64,000 bases of DNA from Sphagnum magellanicum. Lineage: Eukaryota > Streptophyta > Sphagnopsida > Sphagnales > Sphagnaceae. Of this stretch, positions 35,801-48,430 are shown one piece after another. A model generated the notes under the pieces. It worked only from the letters and a program-made list of their open reading frames with translations. It ran no database searches and was not told where the DNA came from. Within the stretch, counting starts at the first letter, position 1, and each line of letters starts with the position of its first letter. The stretch lies in NCBI GenBank assembly GCA_021904315.1, contig CM038918.1:9625349-9689348 (forward strand), given 5' to 3'. The position numbers and the translations under genes were made by a program.

Positions 35801-38800
35801 AACCCCAGAAATTTCATATTTTGCAATGACTGGGGATGTAGAACTGGGTGGCAACACATCTGTCTCATCATACTTCAGTATACATTTGAAGTCCTGCTTC
35901 TGATTCTTCAGTGACCTGAACAGCTGCACAGTCCCCAGAAAACAATGAAATACATGGGTACAATCCTTTGCAACACAGTTCAAGTAGGATGACGACACAC
36001 ATCGATTTGCAGTCAGTAACTTTCAAACTTGCCAACTCTGCTGGAGTGCATTGGGTAATCCTGGGGTCGAAGTGCTTACCTTACTTGGCAGCTTCTTCAT
36101 TCGTGGGATCAACAATTTCTGATCTTCTGACTCCAGAGTTGCCCCATCCATTTCATTGACTATGCCATAAGTGGACCCATCCACCATGCCTATTTTCCGG
36201 TTAAGTTTGAACCCATCACTCAGGTTTGCTGCTTGCAGTGCTGCTCCCAATGAAACTGCCTCATCTGCATCCAGATGCCTATCCAGCCCTTGCTTTCCCA
36301 CATATGCTCCAAGAACTGCCTGCAGCCTTGCATTCACCCATGTTAGCCTCACAGTCCTTATATAAAGGTTATAGAATAAGAACACAGTACACCATTCAAT
36401 CCTGTTGGGAGTATACATTATAGAGGAAACAATCAGGAGTTGTTGAAACAAGTAGCAGACCCACAACCTTGCAGAGGTTGTGCAAGCCACTGCAATCAGA
36501 TGACAAATACTATTTGCATCCCCAAGGTGTTGTGACTCTAATCTCTTTTCACCCCTAGGTGGGCACATTTACCTGTCCTTGTAAGGTGAGAAACAAGGGG
36601 AAAGCTGCTCACCTGGAGCTTTGGAACCCGAGTAGCACCACCAATGAGTTCCACAGCATGTAACTGTGACAGTGTTATGCCTGTATCAGCTAACACTTGC
36701 TGTAGTGGTACCAATGCACGCTCCCAGAGGTCACCACACACTTCCTCAAACTTCTCCCTGGTGATTGAGCTCCTGTGATTTGGCCACCCCAGATGATGCC
36801 CCATCAACCAGTTATGTCTGTTGGGTATGGCTTGGGAAATTAGCTTGCTCAAGATTGTATTCTAACTTAGATGAAGACAAACAAGCCCCTAGAACCAGAC
36901 TTGAATATCTTTATACATACTGAGAGTTTCCCTTTCCTTATGATTGAAGTGAAACTGAAAAGAATTGAGAGATGACCAGATGTTAAGGTTATGGATATTT
37001 GAGATCTGGCAAAGAACATAAAACAAACAGCAACAGGGACAAGACCCAACCTTCAAAAAAGGAAAAACAAGGCCTAAAAAAAACTGATGAGTGGTTCAAA
37101 TAGCAGCGACAGTTGTAACATGCTAAGGGACCTTCAAGAGCAAGATGCAGCAACATGTATGGTATTGACTACCTACCATAACATCTCGACTGACTTTGTC
37201 AGTTCCAGGCAATGGGTGGAAGCTATTGTCAAACATTTACCATCATGCTGAATTTCTGTCACAAGACCAGTGATAGTGGAAAACTCAGCATGATGCTGGC
37301 AAGCTCAACAATACCTAAAAGAGAAGGAGAAGACCCAAAAACCCAAGAAGAGACAGAAATGTGAAAAGGAAAAGGAAGGAAATGGAAACATGGAAGAAAG
37401 GAGAGAAAAATGCAATTGAAAACTTTGAACCGACAAAAAAAGCTGAAACAATAGGACTCACACATCTTATCAAAAACTTTATTGACCAGGACTTTCATTC
37501 TAGCTTCCAAATCTCATGAATTGATCTTGGTATAAAGAGTTGAGAAATCAAAAGATTGTGATAGCAAGGGAGGAGGTTTGTCAGCTCTTGAGTGATTCAT
37601 GACCTTGAGGACTTCAACTACTAAAACCCTCAACAGACCTGAAGAACCACATTCAGCATCAAATGACCCCCTCAGCTCTTTAGCAGGCAAAAAAGTCCAG
37701 TCATCCACATTTCCTCTGACATTCATTGAACAAATTAGAAGGGAAGAAAATGGAAATTCTAAGGTGACAAAAAGACAATAAGTGAGACTGCACCTGAAGT
37801 CTACGTCTTCATGTAGAGCCTCAACTGACAATGGAGCCTCAGTGTTCGCACTAAGAATGTGCTTGGTGCGCTTCACTTGCTTTTTGAGCTTGGCCATTGC
37901 CTTGGGGTTGTTGCGAATATCGATCCCAGTCTGATTTCTGAACTCATCAGCAAAGTAGTCCACTAAGCGCATCTCCATAGTCTGCCCTCCGATCGATGGA
38001 TCCCACCGCACCCCTGTCACCTGGACCAACCATAACCCTAAACCTTAAAACCCACAAATGATCATTGATCCACTCCACCAAGAGGAGCTGAAATCCTTTT
38101 GTGCCATATCCTGAAATATCTCCCAATTTTCACATGGCTCTCGTGGTTGAAAACATGCACAGTAAATTAATAATCTGAAGGAAAGGCAGCACCGCAAAAT
38201 GTACTCAAGAAATCTTGAAGCTCCTCATCTCCTCAGGGTGAGCAGAGAATATGTTGAGCTATCACACATCATCTGGCAGTGCCATTAGATGATGGGTCAG
38301 AAAAAAAAGAGTCATATGTGCACTTGTGACATTCTTGACAATACTAGAATTGAGATCTATTGGCACTTGTGACATTCTTGGAACTCCTCGAAATCGAGAT
38401 CTATCGGCACTTGTAACATTCTTGGCAATGCTAGAAATTGAGATCTATCAGCACTTGTGAAATTCTTCACAATGCGAGAAATTGAGTTCTATTAGCATTT
38501 GTGGCATTCTTTGCAATGTGAGAGATCAGGTTCTATTGTTAATTGTGGGTATTCTTGTTTTTTCTGCACTTGTGCATATCTCCCTTTCTTATTTGCACTC
38601 ACCTGGAATTGCTGGAACGTGACATTCTTGCCCCGGTCCTTCCCTGGGTAAGCCGAGAAATGAACAACGGCCGCGTACACACTGTTAGCACCCATGTCAT
38701 AGAACACAACATCTCGGGACCCATCAGTGAAATCCTTGTCGATACCATACTGCAAAGCCGCGCCGGAATGCTCGTTGACAAGCGACAACACACTGATCCC

Positions 38801-39394
38801 TGCAATCTGAGCCGCATCCAAGAGGGCTTGCCGCTCCGCCTGGCCGAAGTAAGGCGGCACGAGTATGACGGCATCCTTCACCACAGCTTTGCTATGGGCT
38901 TCCGCGAGATGACGCGCGTAGGTCAAGAGCATGGCCACGAAATCCTCGGAGCTATAACTCGCCGACCCATCATGGATCCGTATGCTAGCTCGACCCCTGG
39001 AATCCGCCACCACATTGTAAGGAAGGTGGTTCGCTTGCAGCTGCTCCTGCACCGCCTGCTTGGGCTTTGCAAGCATCTCTCGTACACCAGAGTACACTCT
39101 CTCCGGGTACCTTGCAACGATGCCTGCCGCTTCCTCAGCCAGCAGACGCTCTCCATTGCTGAATGCTACAAGTGCCGGGGATTTCCGCTTACTCATCTCG
39201 TTGATAGCGATGGCGATCGGACTTTGCCCTGCCTTCAGATTCACGACCGCCACTTTCACCCATTCCGAACCCAAATCGATGCTCATCACCGCCCCTCTCG
39301 CTGGTACCGCAATTCCTACCACCGTCACCAGCGCCAACAAGAAGACGAAACAAAACCGCACAGAACCCATTCCGGAAACTACTTTCGCGCGCAT
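32860..39394 (-). CDS. HSP70-17: ER-lumenal HSP70 of the HYOU1/GRP170 class (HSP70-17)
   Basis: Large ER chaperone that helps folding and acts as nucleotide exchange factor for BiP. Exons: 39394-38603, 38020-37794, 36772-36613, 36319-36080, 35923-35784, 35450-35147, 34932-34780, 34550-34476, 34345-34245, 33906-33837, 33667-33611, 33434-33373, 33271-33199, 33057-32860. All junctions keep phase, giving 883 aa (Arabidopsis HSP70-17 is 867). The ATG at 39394 gives a signal peptide (residues 1-35, core FCFVFLLALVTVVG). ATPase motifs are IDLGSEWVKVAVV (39-51), DMGANS (233-238) and ELIGGATRVPKLQ (381-393). The C-terminal part has RPSAVQEAR, an acidic Ser/Glu-rich tail and a terminal HDEL retention signal. 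Intron 6 starts with GC (AAG|GCAAGT); the donor of intron 10 (GTGCTG) is weak. Upstream ER-stress elements suggest control by the unfolded protein response. Confidence 0.97.
35557..35577. repeat. Interstitial telomere-type repeat (CCCTAAA)3
   Basis: Three perfect units of the Arabidopsis-type plant telomere repeat, inside intron 5 of the chaperone gene. Such short blocks can come from break repair, or act as telo-box sites. Confidence 0.95.
38320..38538. repeat. 44-bp minisatellite, five units, in chaperone intron 1
   Basis: Units of 43-44 bp start GCA(C/T)TTGT at 38320, 38363, 38407, 38451 and 38495, each carrying a core like GACATTCTTGGCAATGC. The array is head-to-tail with no spacers and stops about 65 bp before exon 1 on the plus strand. 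Confidence 0.95.
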
Positions 39395-39540
39395 TGCAAA
39401 CGCAAATTGGGGCGACTGCAAGGTGCAAATTGCCCGATTGCAACTCAGAAAGCTCGTCCCAACAACTACCGAATCCGCGTCCAAACCATTTGCAACGGGA
39501 AGAACTCTCGGAGGAGCAATAGGTCTTGTGCGTGCGCACG

Positions 39541-40130
39541 CGCCTGACTGAGTTTCTTTATTAGGGTTTGTGTCGCAAGCGTCTTCATTTGAAGGTACCT
39601 AAGTAGTTGGGACTTGGATCTCGGGATCTGGATGCGGGTCCTTTTTTTTTTTGGCCCCCCATTTCGGAATCTGAAATCGTCGGGTACAAACTACAAACCA
39701 GTGTGGGGCGGTTCTTGACCTTTTTTCCTTTTATAAGTGAAGAACCTCCGGTTCTCATTCTTAAAAATAGAAACGGTTCTTTTTCCGGTTCTTACGAATT
39801 CCAGTTTCAGATTCGGTTGGGAAAATCAGACTCCCATTTTGAAAATCAATCCCAATGCAAACCCAGTTCTTACTAACCGGAACCAGCGGTTCTTAGTTCT
39901 TTACCCGTCAAAGCGGGTACCCCCCTCCCCCCCACCCAACACTGGTCCGAACTACAAACCATAGTGTAGTTAAAAACAAACCATAGTGTAGCCTAGTTGG
40001 GTTTGTGTTGGAAGCTTTGCTCGTTTTCAGTTGAAGGTAAGTAGTTGGGACTTGGGTCTCGGGATCTGGATTCCAGCCTTCTTTTTTATTTCGGGATGTG
40101 GAATCGTGGCGTTAGGGGGGGGAGTACCGA
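39541..40130 (-). promoter_or_regulatory. Duplicated proximal upstream region of the chaperone gene
   Basis: About 150 bp at 39541-39690 recurs at 39985-40130 (shared words TAGTTGGGACTTGG and TCTCGGGATCTGGAT). Between the copies is an unrelated segment rich in GGTTCTTA/CCGGTTCTT words, with AACTACAAACCA at each end (near 39690 and 39951). The simplest reading is a duplication or insertion that pushed the ER-stress elements farther from the start codon. Which copy holds the active start site is not known. Confidence 0.6.
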
Positions 40131-40179
40131 CTGGTGCGGAATTTGAGGTGTCAAAAAACCTATGGGGCGATTTGGATTA

Positions 40180-40306
40180 CGTGGCCGTGTTTCATTGGTT
40201 CAGGTAGTGAGCTATGACGTGGTTTAGTGCGCTTTTTCTAATAATTTTTTAAAAATCTGCACCTGTAAGACAATTGAGGACTTTCCACGTGGCTACTCTT
40301 GATTGG
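40180..40306 (-). promoter_or_regulatory. Cluster of ER-stress response elements
   Basis: Reading towards the chaperone gene, two perfect ERSE elements CCAAT-N9-CCACG occur at 40306-40288 (spacer CAAGAGTAG) and 40198-40180 (spacer GAAACACGG). A UPRE-type TGACGTGG lies between them at 40215-40222. In plants these bind NF-Y together with bZIP28/bZIP60-type factors and switch on ER chaperone genes. They lie about 790-910 bp upstream of the ATG; part of that distance comes from the duplicated promoter segment. Confidence 0.75.
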
Positions 40307-40461
40307 TTTCTGTGTGTCATGAGTTCGTTGGTAGCCCCTCCTCATTGGTCCATAACAAACCTTCTTTTTTTAATTTTTTTTGTTGGGAAATTCTCATTTT
40401 TTCCGCACACCTGCTGCTGCTGCCCATACCAGGAGGGTTTTTTTTCCTCAATTTTGTGATG

Positions 40462-40933
40462 TAGCCAAACTGGCGATCATCCACTTGAAGATTTAGCCAA
40501 ATTTGGCTATATAGTCTCCGGACTACATATGAAAGCAGAAAAATTAGGTATCCTTTTTCATAGCCAAACTGGTGATCATCCACAAGAAGATTTAGCCAAA
40601 TTTGGCTATAGACTTGGACTGGATATGAAAGCAAAATTTTTTTAAGTATCCTTTTTATAGCCAAACTGGTGATCATCCACAAAAGAAAATTTAGCCAAAT
40701 TTGGCTATAGACTATGGACTAGATATGAAAGCAGAATATCGTTTAAGTATCCTTTTTATAGCCAAACTGGTGATCATCCACGAGAAATTTTAGCCAAATT
40801 TGGCTATAGACTATGGACTAGATATGAAAGCAGAATATTTTTTTAAATATCCTTTTTATAGCCAAACTAGTAATCATCCACAAGAAGATTTAGCCAAATT
40901 TGGCTATAGACTAGATATGAAAGCAGAAAATCC
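40462..40933. repeat. Tandem satellite of about 99 bp, five units
   Basis: Units begin TAGCCAAACTGG at 40462, 40561, 40658, 40759 and 40859 (last one partial); periods are 97-101 bp. Every unit contains the perfect 16-bp palindrome TAGCCAAATTTGGCTA. No open frame is kept across units. Confidence 0.97.
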
Positions 40934-43900
40934 TGTTGTACAAATCTGGCAATTTTTATTTTTTATTTCCCCAAAATCTGTCGAATTAGGGTCATTTTTT
41001 TTTCACAAAAAAAATCCTTTGTATGTGCCAAAATCATATTTTTCAGGTCAGAAAATTCAAAAAATCGTCTCCCAAAAAACAAACACACTTGGGACATACA
41101 TGTGTACAGCCCCTCACTCACAGTTAATTTCGTAAAACAATTTGTTACGTTTTAATTGCCCTACCCGGATGGTAAATATTTCAGATTTGGGTAAAAAGAG
41201 GTTATATGTCAAAAATCATTAAATCTAGAATATATGCATTTTCATATTTTTGCAATGCATGTGTCGGTTGTGATGGATTTGTTCAAATTATGGTGACTAT
41301 TGTAATACATGAATGGATTTGGCACTAAGGTGCTGAATTATTTATTTATTTATTTATTTATTAGGGCTATGCAACACACTACTAGCGACAATGTTGTTAA
41401 ATCAAGGTGAAAATTAAATTGATACACCCTTGCTCGTGAAGAGCTTTCCAACGATTACAAGATTATGGTGGAAGACATTGTGGTTTGGGAGATAGTACCA
41501 TGACCAAACAAATTTCTCATGATTCATGCCCCTAAAATTAACCTAGGCAAAAAAAAAAGGTTATAATGGTTTTATATTAAAAAATTACCATTCATCCAAT
41601 TGTAAAATAGTTGAACATGCATTCGTGAAGCGTCCATAGTTTTTTTTTCATTCATTTAGGGTTCAAAGGATGTTGGGTTCAATTTTTTATGGATATTGGT
41701 GTGTTTCTAATTTGTAAACATTGTATTTTATGGTTAGGAAAGATGTTTTTATTTTTATGTAACATAGATTTTTCAAGGTCTTCAAATTGAACATCTAGAA
41801 ATATTACAAGACCTTGCACATTGTGTAATCATGAGAAAGTTACATAAATATTGTGTATATGTAATGTTCTACCTTTTGGTGGTTTCTAAATGTCTATTAT
41901 GAGGTAGTCAAGTGTTTGTCTTTGCACTTTGTCATAAGTCAAACAAAAACCAAACATTAGTGGAAGTTGATATTTTTGTATTTTGAACATTTTTGTATTC
42001 ATGAATTTGATGTTCGTATAACATGGATTTTTAAATTGGTTAAATTATCAAAAAGTTTTTAGGGAGCCCATCTAATACTATGTTTGGTAGAGATGGGTGT
42101 TCTTGTACGAAAGTGTTGAAATTTACAAACATTGCATGTGTTGGTTTGTGGATTGTATATGCTTGCAATTGGGAACAATAATTTGGAATACCTCTCCAAT
42201 TATTCCATTCACTAGTCCTAATCATGGGTATAATTTTTTAGTAAACATAATTTTAAATCTTTTGTACAAATTTCTAAGTGCAGCTAGGTTATGACTTTTG
42301 ATTATGGGTATGGTTTGTCTAACCATGATTTGGATGTCATTTTGAAGGGGTTTTTTTTATTGTGGCTATAGCCAAAATTGTGCACATGACATTTGTGTTT
42401 GAATTTATTCGAGGTGTATTGAATCATGTAACGATTTATCACATATTTTAGATCATTGCAAAGTACAATGTATATAGTTGTATCCTATGGAGGATTAAAA
42501 AGGTTGATTTTTAATTGTGAAAGAAAACATGTTTGTAATAGGTAATAATATTTGTTTGTAAAAATATTACATATATTTTGGAACATATTAGAATATTGCA
42601 TATTTTTTGCTTGCTTCAATTGTTGTGTCAACATAATGTTATTCGAACACACGGAGTTGTCCCAAAAACTTTTTCCCATCATTGTTTGTTTTGTTCGTTT
42701 AGTAAATGAAAACATTGGTTGCATGATTGAAAAATATAATGATAAATCATTAACTACTGAGAATTGCATAAAATGGCCAATGACCATGATGTTCAAACCT
42801 TAGAATGACAAAACATTTGTTTTTAGTATTTGAAGTTTGAAATGGATATTTACTAACATATTCCACCCAATCATCAATATGTCATATATTATTAGGTGAT
42901 GAATGTTAATCCAATCAATTAATGAAGGCTTATACTATGTGGATTAATTGATTTGTCAAAAGGAAGGCCAATGAAAAAATGGATTCTTGATCTTTCAATT
43001 AATAATGCAAATTTGTAATGTAAGCACCAACTTTTAATGTAGGATGTAATCCTATTATTTTCAAATATTCTTTCATAATGTTAAGGAATTTTTTTTTTCA
43101 CATTCTTATTGCACCACCAACATATATCATCATATGATGATTTTTAGTTTTTTGTTTATCAATATTTGTTGTAAGAATTTCAATTGTTTGTTTTTTCATA
43201 TTCATTTATTTAAAATATATTTATGACATATCATTTTACTAATTCAATAGATAAATCAGATTGTGGGCATTCAAATAAATGTGATATGAACAAGTTTTCA
43301 AATATAATTTTTTTTGTTAATGTTTTTACTGTTATGAGTTGTATTTTAAATGTTTCATTTGGTTTGAATGTAAACATTTCCAAATGTTTTATTTGCATTT
43401 TTGGAATAATGGGTAAAACTCTATTTGTGTAAATTGAATTATGTTGTTGGTAAAATGATTTTGTCTCAAGTGGTTATAATTAGTGTTGTGCATTTCTTTA
43501 AAAGAAAAATGACTCTTTGATATAGTTCTCAAGCTAATGATATGGGTATATCATGGTTAGAAACCTTGAACATTCATAGTTTGAAAACCAATTCATTATT
43601 GAGGTTTTTTTTGTAGGAAAACCAACTTGGTAAAACTTTGAAAACCAACGAACTCATAAAGTTATTTGATGGAAACTCAAACAAGAAATTTGAGAATCAA
43701 AGGTGTTTACAAAGAGGTCTAAGGTTTAGGGGTTTTCTTTGAGGATTTTGAATATGAATACAATGGAAAAAACAAGAATGTTGGTAGGCACAGATTCTAT
43801 TAAGAATTATTTTATGCATATTAATAAACAATATAAATTGTATTCTCAATAAACAACACGTACAATCTATTGTTTTAACTCATTCAAATTCATATGTAGA

Positions 43901-44529
43901 CTATATTCACACATTTTCTCATTACAATTACTATTCCATTCTTTCCCAAATTTTTAATTACTTTAATAAACAAAATTTGTGATCAAAGTTTAATTCTTCA
44001 TTTAGAATTTTTTTCATTTTAGTGCAAGTTTTCATCTTCATTTGGAAAGTTTCATGTTCACATTTTGTGTTTTATTTTGTTGGTCTTTTTCCCTCTTATC
44101 AAGGACCTGAAAATGTGTTATGCACAACAGGGTTCAATTCCATTACCACTTATGCACTTATGTCTGTGTCCACCTTTTTGGATTGCGGATCTTTCAAATC
44201 TTAATTCACAACTTGTTTCTTTGGCCCCATTTTATTGTTTTTAGTTTCCAATTTTCATTACCATGGAGTCTTCATCTTCAATTACTACAAACACACAATG
44301 TGAACTAATTATAACAATGCATTTGTTGTTGGGCATTTAGTAGCATATGGTAGTAGTTCAAGCATTGCAAACAATTCGAATTAGAAAAAACACCAACTAT
44401 CATTAAGAGTGATGATCTTATAGTGTTAAAACAATTGTTATAAGAGTTGAAACAACAATAAAAATTCTAAAAACTTAACCATAGGACTTTGCCCTATTGG
44501 GCCTCCTTTAAGTTGAACGACAATTGAAA
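40934..44529. other. AT-rich spacer without recognisable gene
   Basis: Contains a (TTTA)n run at 41338-41362. Bases 41440-41520 resemble 23340-23410 (shared AGAGCTTTCCAA and ATGACCA words), another worn dispersed repeat. Short ORFs such as 42485-42803 overlap on both strands and have no signature. Confidence 0.55.
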
Positions 44530-45540
44530 TCTTGATTTGAAGCATTTTCAAATCATGCGTTGCATTGTTTGTCACAGTGAAATAATTGTCCCGAAATCCT
44601 AGCCTTGTGCACAAGATGTCATAAAGGTCCAATTGCTTACAACAAAGTTAATGGCATATTAGCCATGAAGAAACATGTGGAAAAAGATCACACTACTTTC
44701 TCTAAAAGGTATGTAGAAGAGGTACAAGTTTGTCTTTGAAGTATTCTTGATTGGGAACCAAGCACTGAAAGAGACCATGTAATTCCAAATTCCATCTTTG
44801 AACTTTTTTCCTTTTCAAATCCATTCTAAAAAACCCATGAGATATAGAAGGTTTTTTTGGAGGATATCATGTTATTTATCATCAAGGGTTTTTTGCCACT
44901 GAAGATTGTTGAGTCTATTTGGTTCCACATATTAACTTTCTAATTGTGCTTAAGGGTGAGCTTTCCATGTAGGAAGGTTTTCATTGAAAAATTTTCTTTG
45001 CATTTGTGAAAAAGACCTTGACAAAACATGTGAAACTTGTCTTGGCTGAATGTTTGTTAGCCACATGCATTTTCAATCTTTGGATGTTGAAAAGGGCCCA
45101 TGATATCTTTACAATGGTTAATTTTCTTTTCATCAACTAAGAGCCCAAACACATCACTATTAGGTTGTTTGAGGCTCATGATACGAGTGGGGTTACCATG
45201 GTGGTGAAGTTGAAACAAATCTTTAACAAATTTGAATTCACACAAAAGATTGTGGGGTATGTCAAGAATGAGGGCTCCAATTTGCAAACTCGTGTAACAA
45301 CTCCCAATTCAATTGTGTCATGCATTAACCTAAACATCGTCGAACCATTTGATGGCTTTTATTATAGGCATGTACTATTAAAGGTATGTTAGTATGCCAT
45401 TTCAAATGATAAAGCATTTCATGGATTACATTATGCATCAATAAAGATCAAGCTGACATCCAAAAGTGCATCACATGGCAAAGAAATCCAAGAGGGGAAA
45501 CAAGTTTAGGAGAAGGTGTGTGTGGATTTTATTTGAAATT
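44530..45540 (+). pseudogene. Decayed hAT-type transposase with BED zinc finger
   Basis: Fragments of one plant hAT transposase appear in the correct order on the plus strand, split over frames by stops and frameshifts. They are a finger-like CIVCH (near 44561) with HVEKDH (near 44674) and KRYVEEV; then LFIIKGFLPLKIVES (from about 44875) and FPCRKVFIE; then ATCIFNLWMLKRAHDIF (about 45062), FEAHDTSG and KIVGYVKNEGSNL (about 45247); and finally QADIQKCITW (about 45450). No frame stays open throughout, so it is an old inactive copy. Terminal inverted repeats and the 8-bp target duplication expected for hAT were not located. The family assignment rests on recalled motif order. Confidence 0.7.
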
Positions 45541-48430
45541 TCATAAATTAAACACCCTAGTGTAAACAAGGTACAATTCTAACCATAGAGTTTGGTGTTT
45601 CATGTTTAATTTACAATTTGGGTTTAAATGACATTTAACGAGCCAATGTGCTTACTTTGCATTTAGGACTATTGTCCTTTTTTGGGGTCTTTTTTCCCAA
45701 AAAACATGTTTTGCTAAAGAGGAATTTTTAAATGAAATGTTTTGAAACTTTTTATATATTGTATTTATAGTTGCCCTAATATGTCATATGTTTTTTTATA
45801 ATCAAATTTGGAGAAAGTTTGAATTTTTGAAAGTGCACAGATTTTGCCAATTTTTGTATTTTGTCTTAAAAATTTGTCATAATTTCAAATCATACCAAAA
45901 TATCCATATTATTCAATAAGCGTAATTTTTCATGATTCACATGCCATTAAAGTGACACCACATAGACAAATGTAACAAGAATTGTAGAAAAGTTGATATT
46001 TTGACATCAATTTTAGCTCATCTGAGCTCATCCACACCCATTTACATTTCTTTGTTCGATCTCCAACTACTAAGTATGTGATCCAAACTTAGCTAGTTTT
46101 CCTTTTCCACGAGTGATTTGAGTCCTTGGTTGACTTTTTCATGGTTAATTTTTTTTTTCATAATTCATTTTCCCCCCTTTGTTTGATTTTTGAATTTCTC
46201 TTGGGATTATAATGTTTTTATTTTCTTTATGTTCAAGATACTTTCATTATTTCAAAACATTATTGTGTCTATGTGCTTTCTATGGTAGATTTTCATGAAA
46301 TGAATGTGGTGTTAGTTCATATTCATGTTATGAATAATGTCATGTATTTCTTGTATTTAATGTTAATGACATCTTGGGGTGGTTTCTCTTTATGTTTAAT
46401 CAAGTTCTTCTCAATTGGATTTAATGTGGTGTCGACACCATTTTTTTTCACATCATGACCATTTGCATGTTTCTATTATAAATGTCTTGGGTATGAAGTT
46501 CAACAACCTCACCATATTGTGAATGTTTTTTTTTTTTGATACGCCTTTTTGATGACTAGATTATGATAGTTTAATGGATATGACATTCCAATGTTTAGAA
46601 CTAGAAACATTAACAATAATGAACGACAAATTAATATCGATCTAAGGTGTAGAAGGAAGCTCCACCTTGACCATGGGTGATTTTTCTTGATTTATATATT
46701 TTGTATATATATTTTTTTGTTCAAAAACCCTGTCAAGCCTCTTTGAGTTGGTTGTATGATAATCAATTTTCCTCTTCTTTGCCCAAGGACTATTATATAT
46801 TTCAATTGATGAGACCAAATCAAAGGTCCACATGTACTTCTGTTGTCTAGGTTGAAATGTTTTATTAGCACCAAAGTCTTGACTTTGAAGTTTCAAAATT
46901 ATACTGATTTCAATATATTGGATGAATTGGTGCCATTATAACATTAGAGAATAAGAAGTTGAATGTTTTGTTTCATTAATGTTTGTTTATTTGTATGCAA
47001 TAATACACAAGAATCTAAGGACCCCATCTATCCAATGGTTCACTCTATCTATCCATTATCAAACCATGGGTGTTGATGTGAGAGTTATGTTTCCCACTTA
47101 AGGTATGTTTAGTTAATCATGAATGTAAAATATGGAACCAAGAAGCCAAAATTGTTAAATGGAGATGGAAAGTTATGTGGTATTAAGGAAGAAAAAATTT
47201 CCATTAGAAAATTGTAATGAATTAGGTTTCATTTTTTCAACATTGTCTATTGAAACTACAATGATACATGCCAACAATATTTGTTAAAGACATGTTTGTG
47301 TGAATGTATGTTATCATTGTTTCTTTGAAATGAAATTTGTTCTTGTTGTGAGTTTTTTGGAAATTATTGTTTTACTTCGATGATTTTTGACTTGTACTTT
47401 TTTACAACATGCAATAAAATGATAAATTTTGATGGCTTGTAATGAAATTCATGGAAAAAAGAGATTTTGAATCAACTTTTGCCAATTGAAAACATGATCA
47501 TTTAAAATTTTTTTTTTTTGTGTTTCCAAAGATATGCAATTTCATGTTATTAATTATATTCCTACTAAACAAATATGTAGATGTCATGTAACAAATAGAC
47601 AATTCATCATGTATGGTTTTCACAATAGCATTTGTGATCGATATAACATTTGAACTCAACCCACACCAATTACATATAGTAAAGGATGTCGTGAAACATC
47701 ATTTCATCCATTTGTTTCCTCATCCATCCATCCATCCGTCCCATCATGGTTTGTTTATTTCGACGGGGCAGAGAAAGAGTGGAATACAGATGCGGCGTAA
47801 CAGAGAATAATATATATTAGTGTTGTAAATTTTTATTTTTTACTTTGGGGTTTTTGGACTTAGGTACACTCATCTTGTCTCTTTTTCAACAATTGAAAGA
47901 GTTGGGTTGGTTTTTTTTTTTTTTTTTTTGAAATTTTACTTAGAATATTAAAAATTTTCAATGCTTTTTACATTGCCATAATTTTTTATTATAGTTCAAT
48001 GGATGCCAGAACAAGCAACCGTTAAACACACTTTTATTAGATATTGGCAATTTCAAGGCTTGCATTTGCCATAATAATAATGGCAATGAATGTTAGTTGC
48101 CATTTTAGCACACAAACTTGATAAATATATTGGTAATTGCAATGATTAGATTGCCCAGAAAAACAAATTTGCCAATAATAATAATATGCTGGATGCCAAA
48201 GGTATTATTATGATGCATGTGAAAATTGGCTGCACTAGAAACCCTAACCATTATGAACAGGGAGGGGGTCTGGATACTGGAACTTATCAAGATATAAAAA
48301 CAAAGAAATAATTTTCAAAACATATTGATACCTACTAAATAAGTAACTTACTACATACTTACAAGTTGAACAACATTGGGGTATATTTGCCGTCTTCGAT
48401 CTATTCCCATGGTTAGTTATATGTTGCTAA
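45541..48430. other. Spacer; contains the inverted-repeat partner of 17604-17710
   Basis: Bases 45937-46042 match 17604-17710 in reverse complement. Simple repeats: CCAT units at 47721-47738 and a run of 19 T at 47911-47929. No gene is recognised; the ORF at 46642-46896 (minus) has no signature. Confidence 0.55.

Noticed and set aside
38492-38602. Extension of chaperone exon 1 past 38603
   Set aside because: A GTGAGT donor ends the exon at 38603 and the next exon joins in phase; the extension reads into the intron minisatellite.
39395-39484. Upstream extension of the chaperone N-terminus
   Set aside because: It would need a TTG start and would bury the signal peptide; the ATG at 39394 puts the hydrophobic core near the N-terminus.
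38543-39547. Plus-strand ORF of 334 codons
   Set aside because: It is the antisense shadow of the GC-rich first exon of the chaperone; its translation (many Arg, Cys, His) has no family signature.
38320-40933. Repeat arrays taken as CRISPR
   Set aside because: The 44-bp and 99-bp units are contiguous without unique spacers, and this is a plant nuclear sequence.
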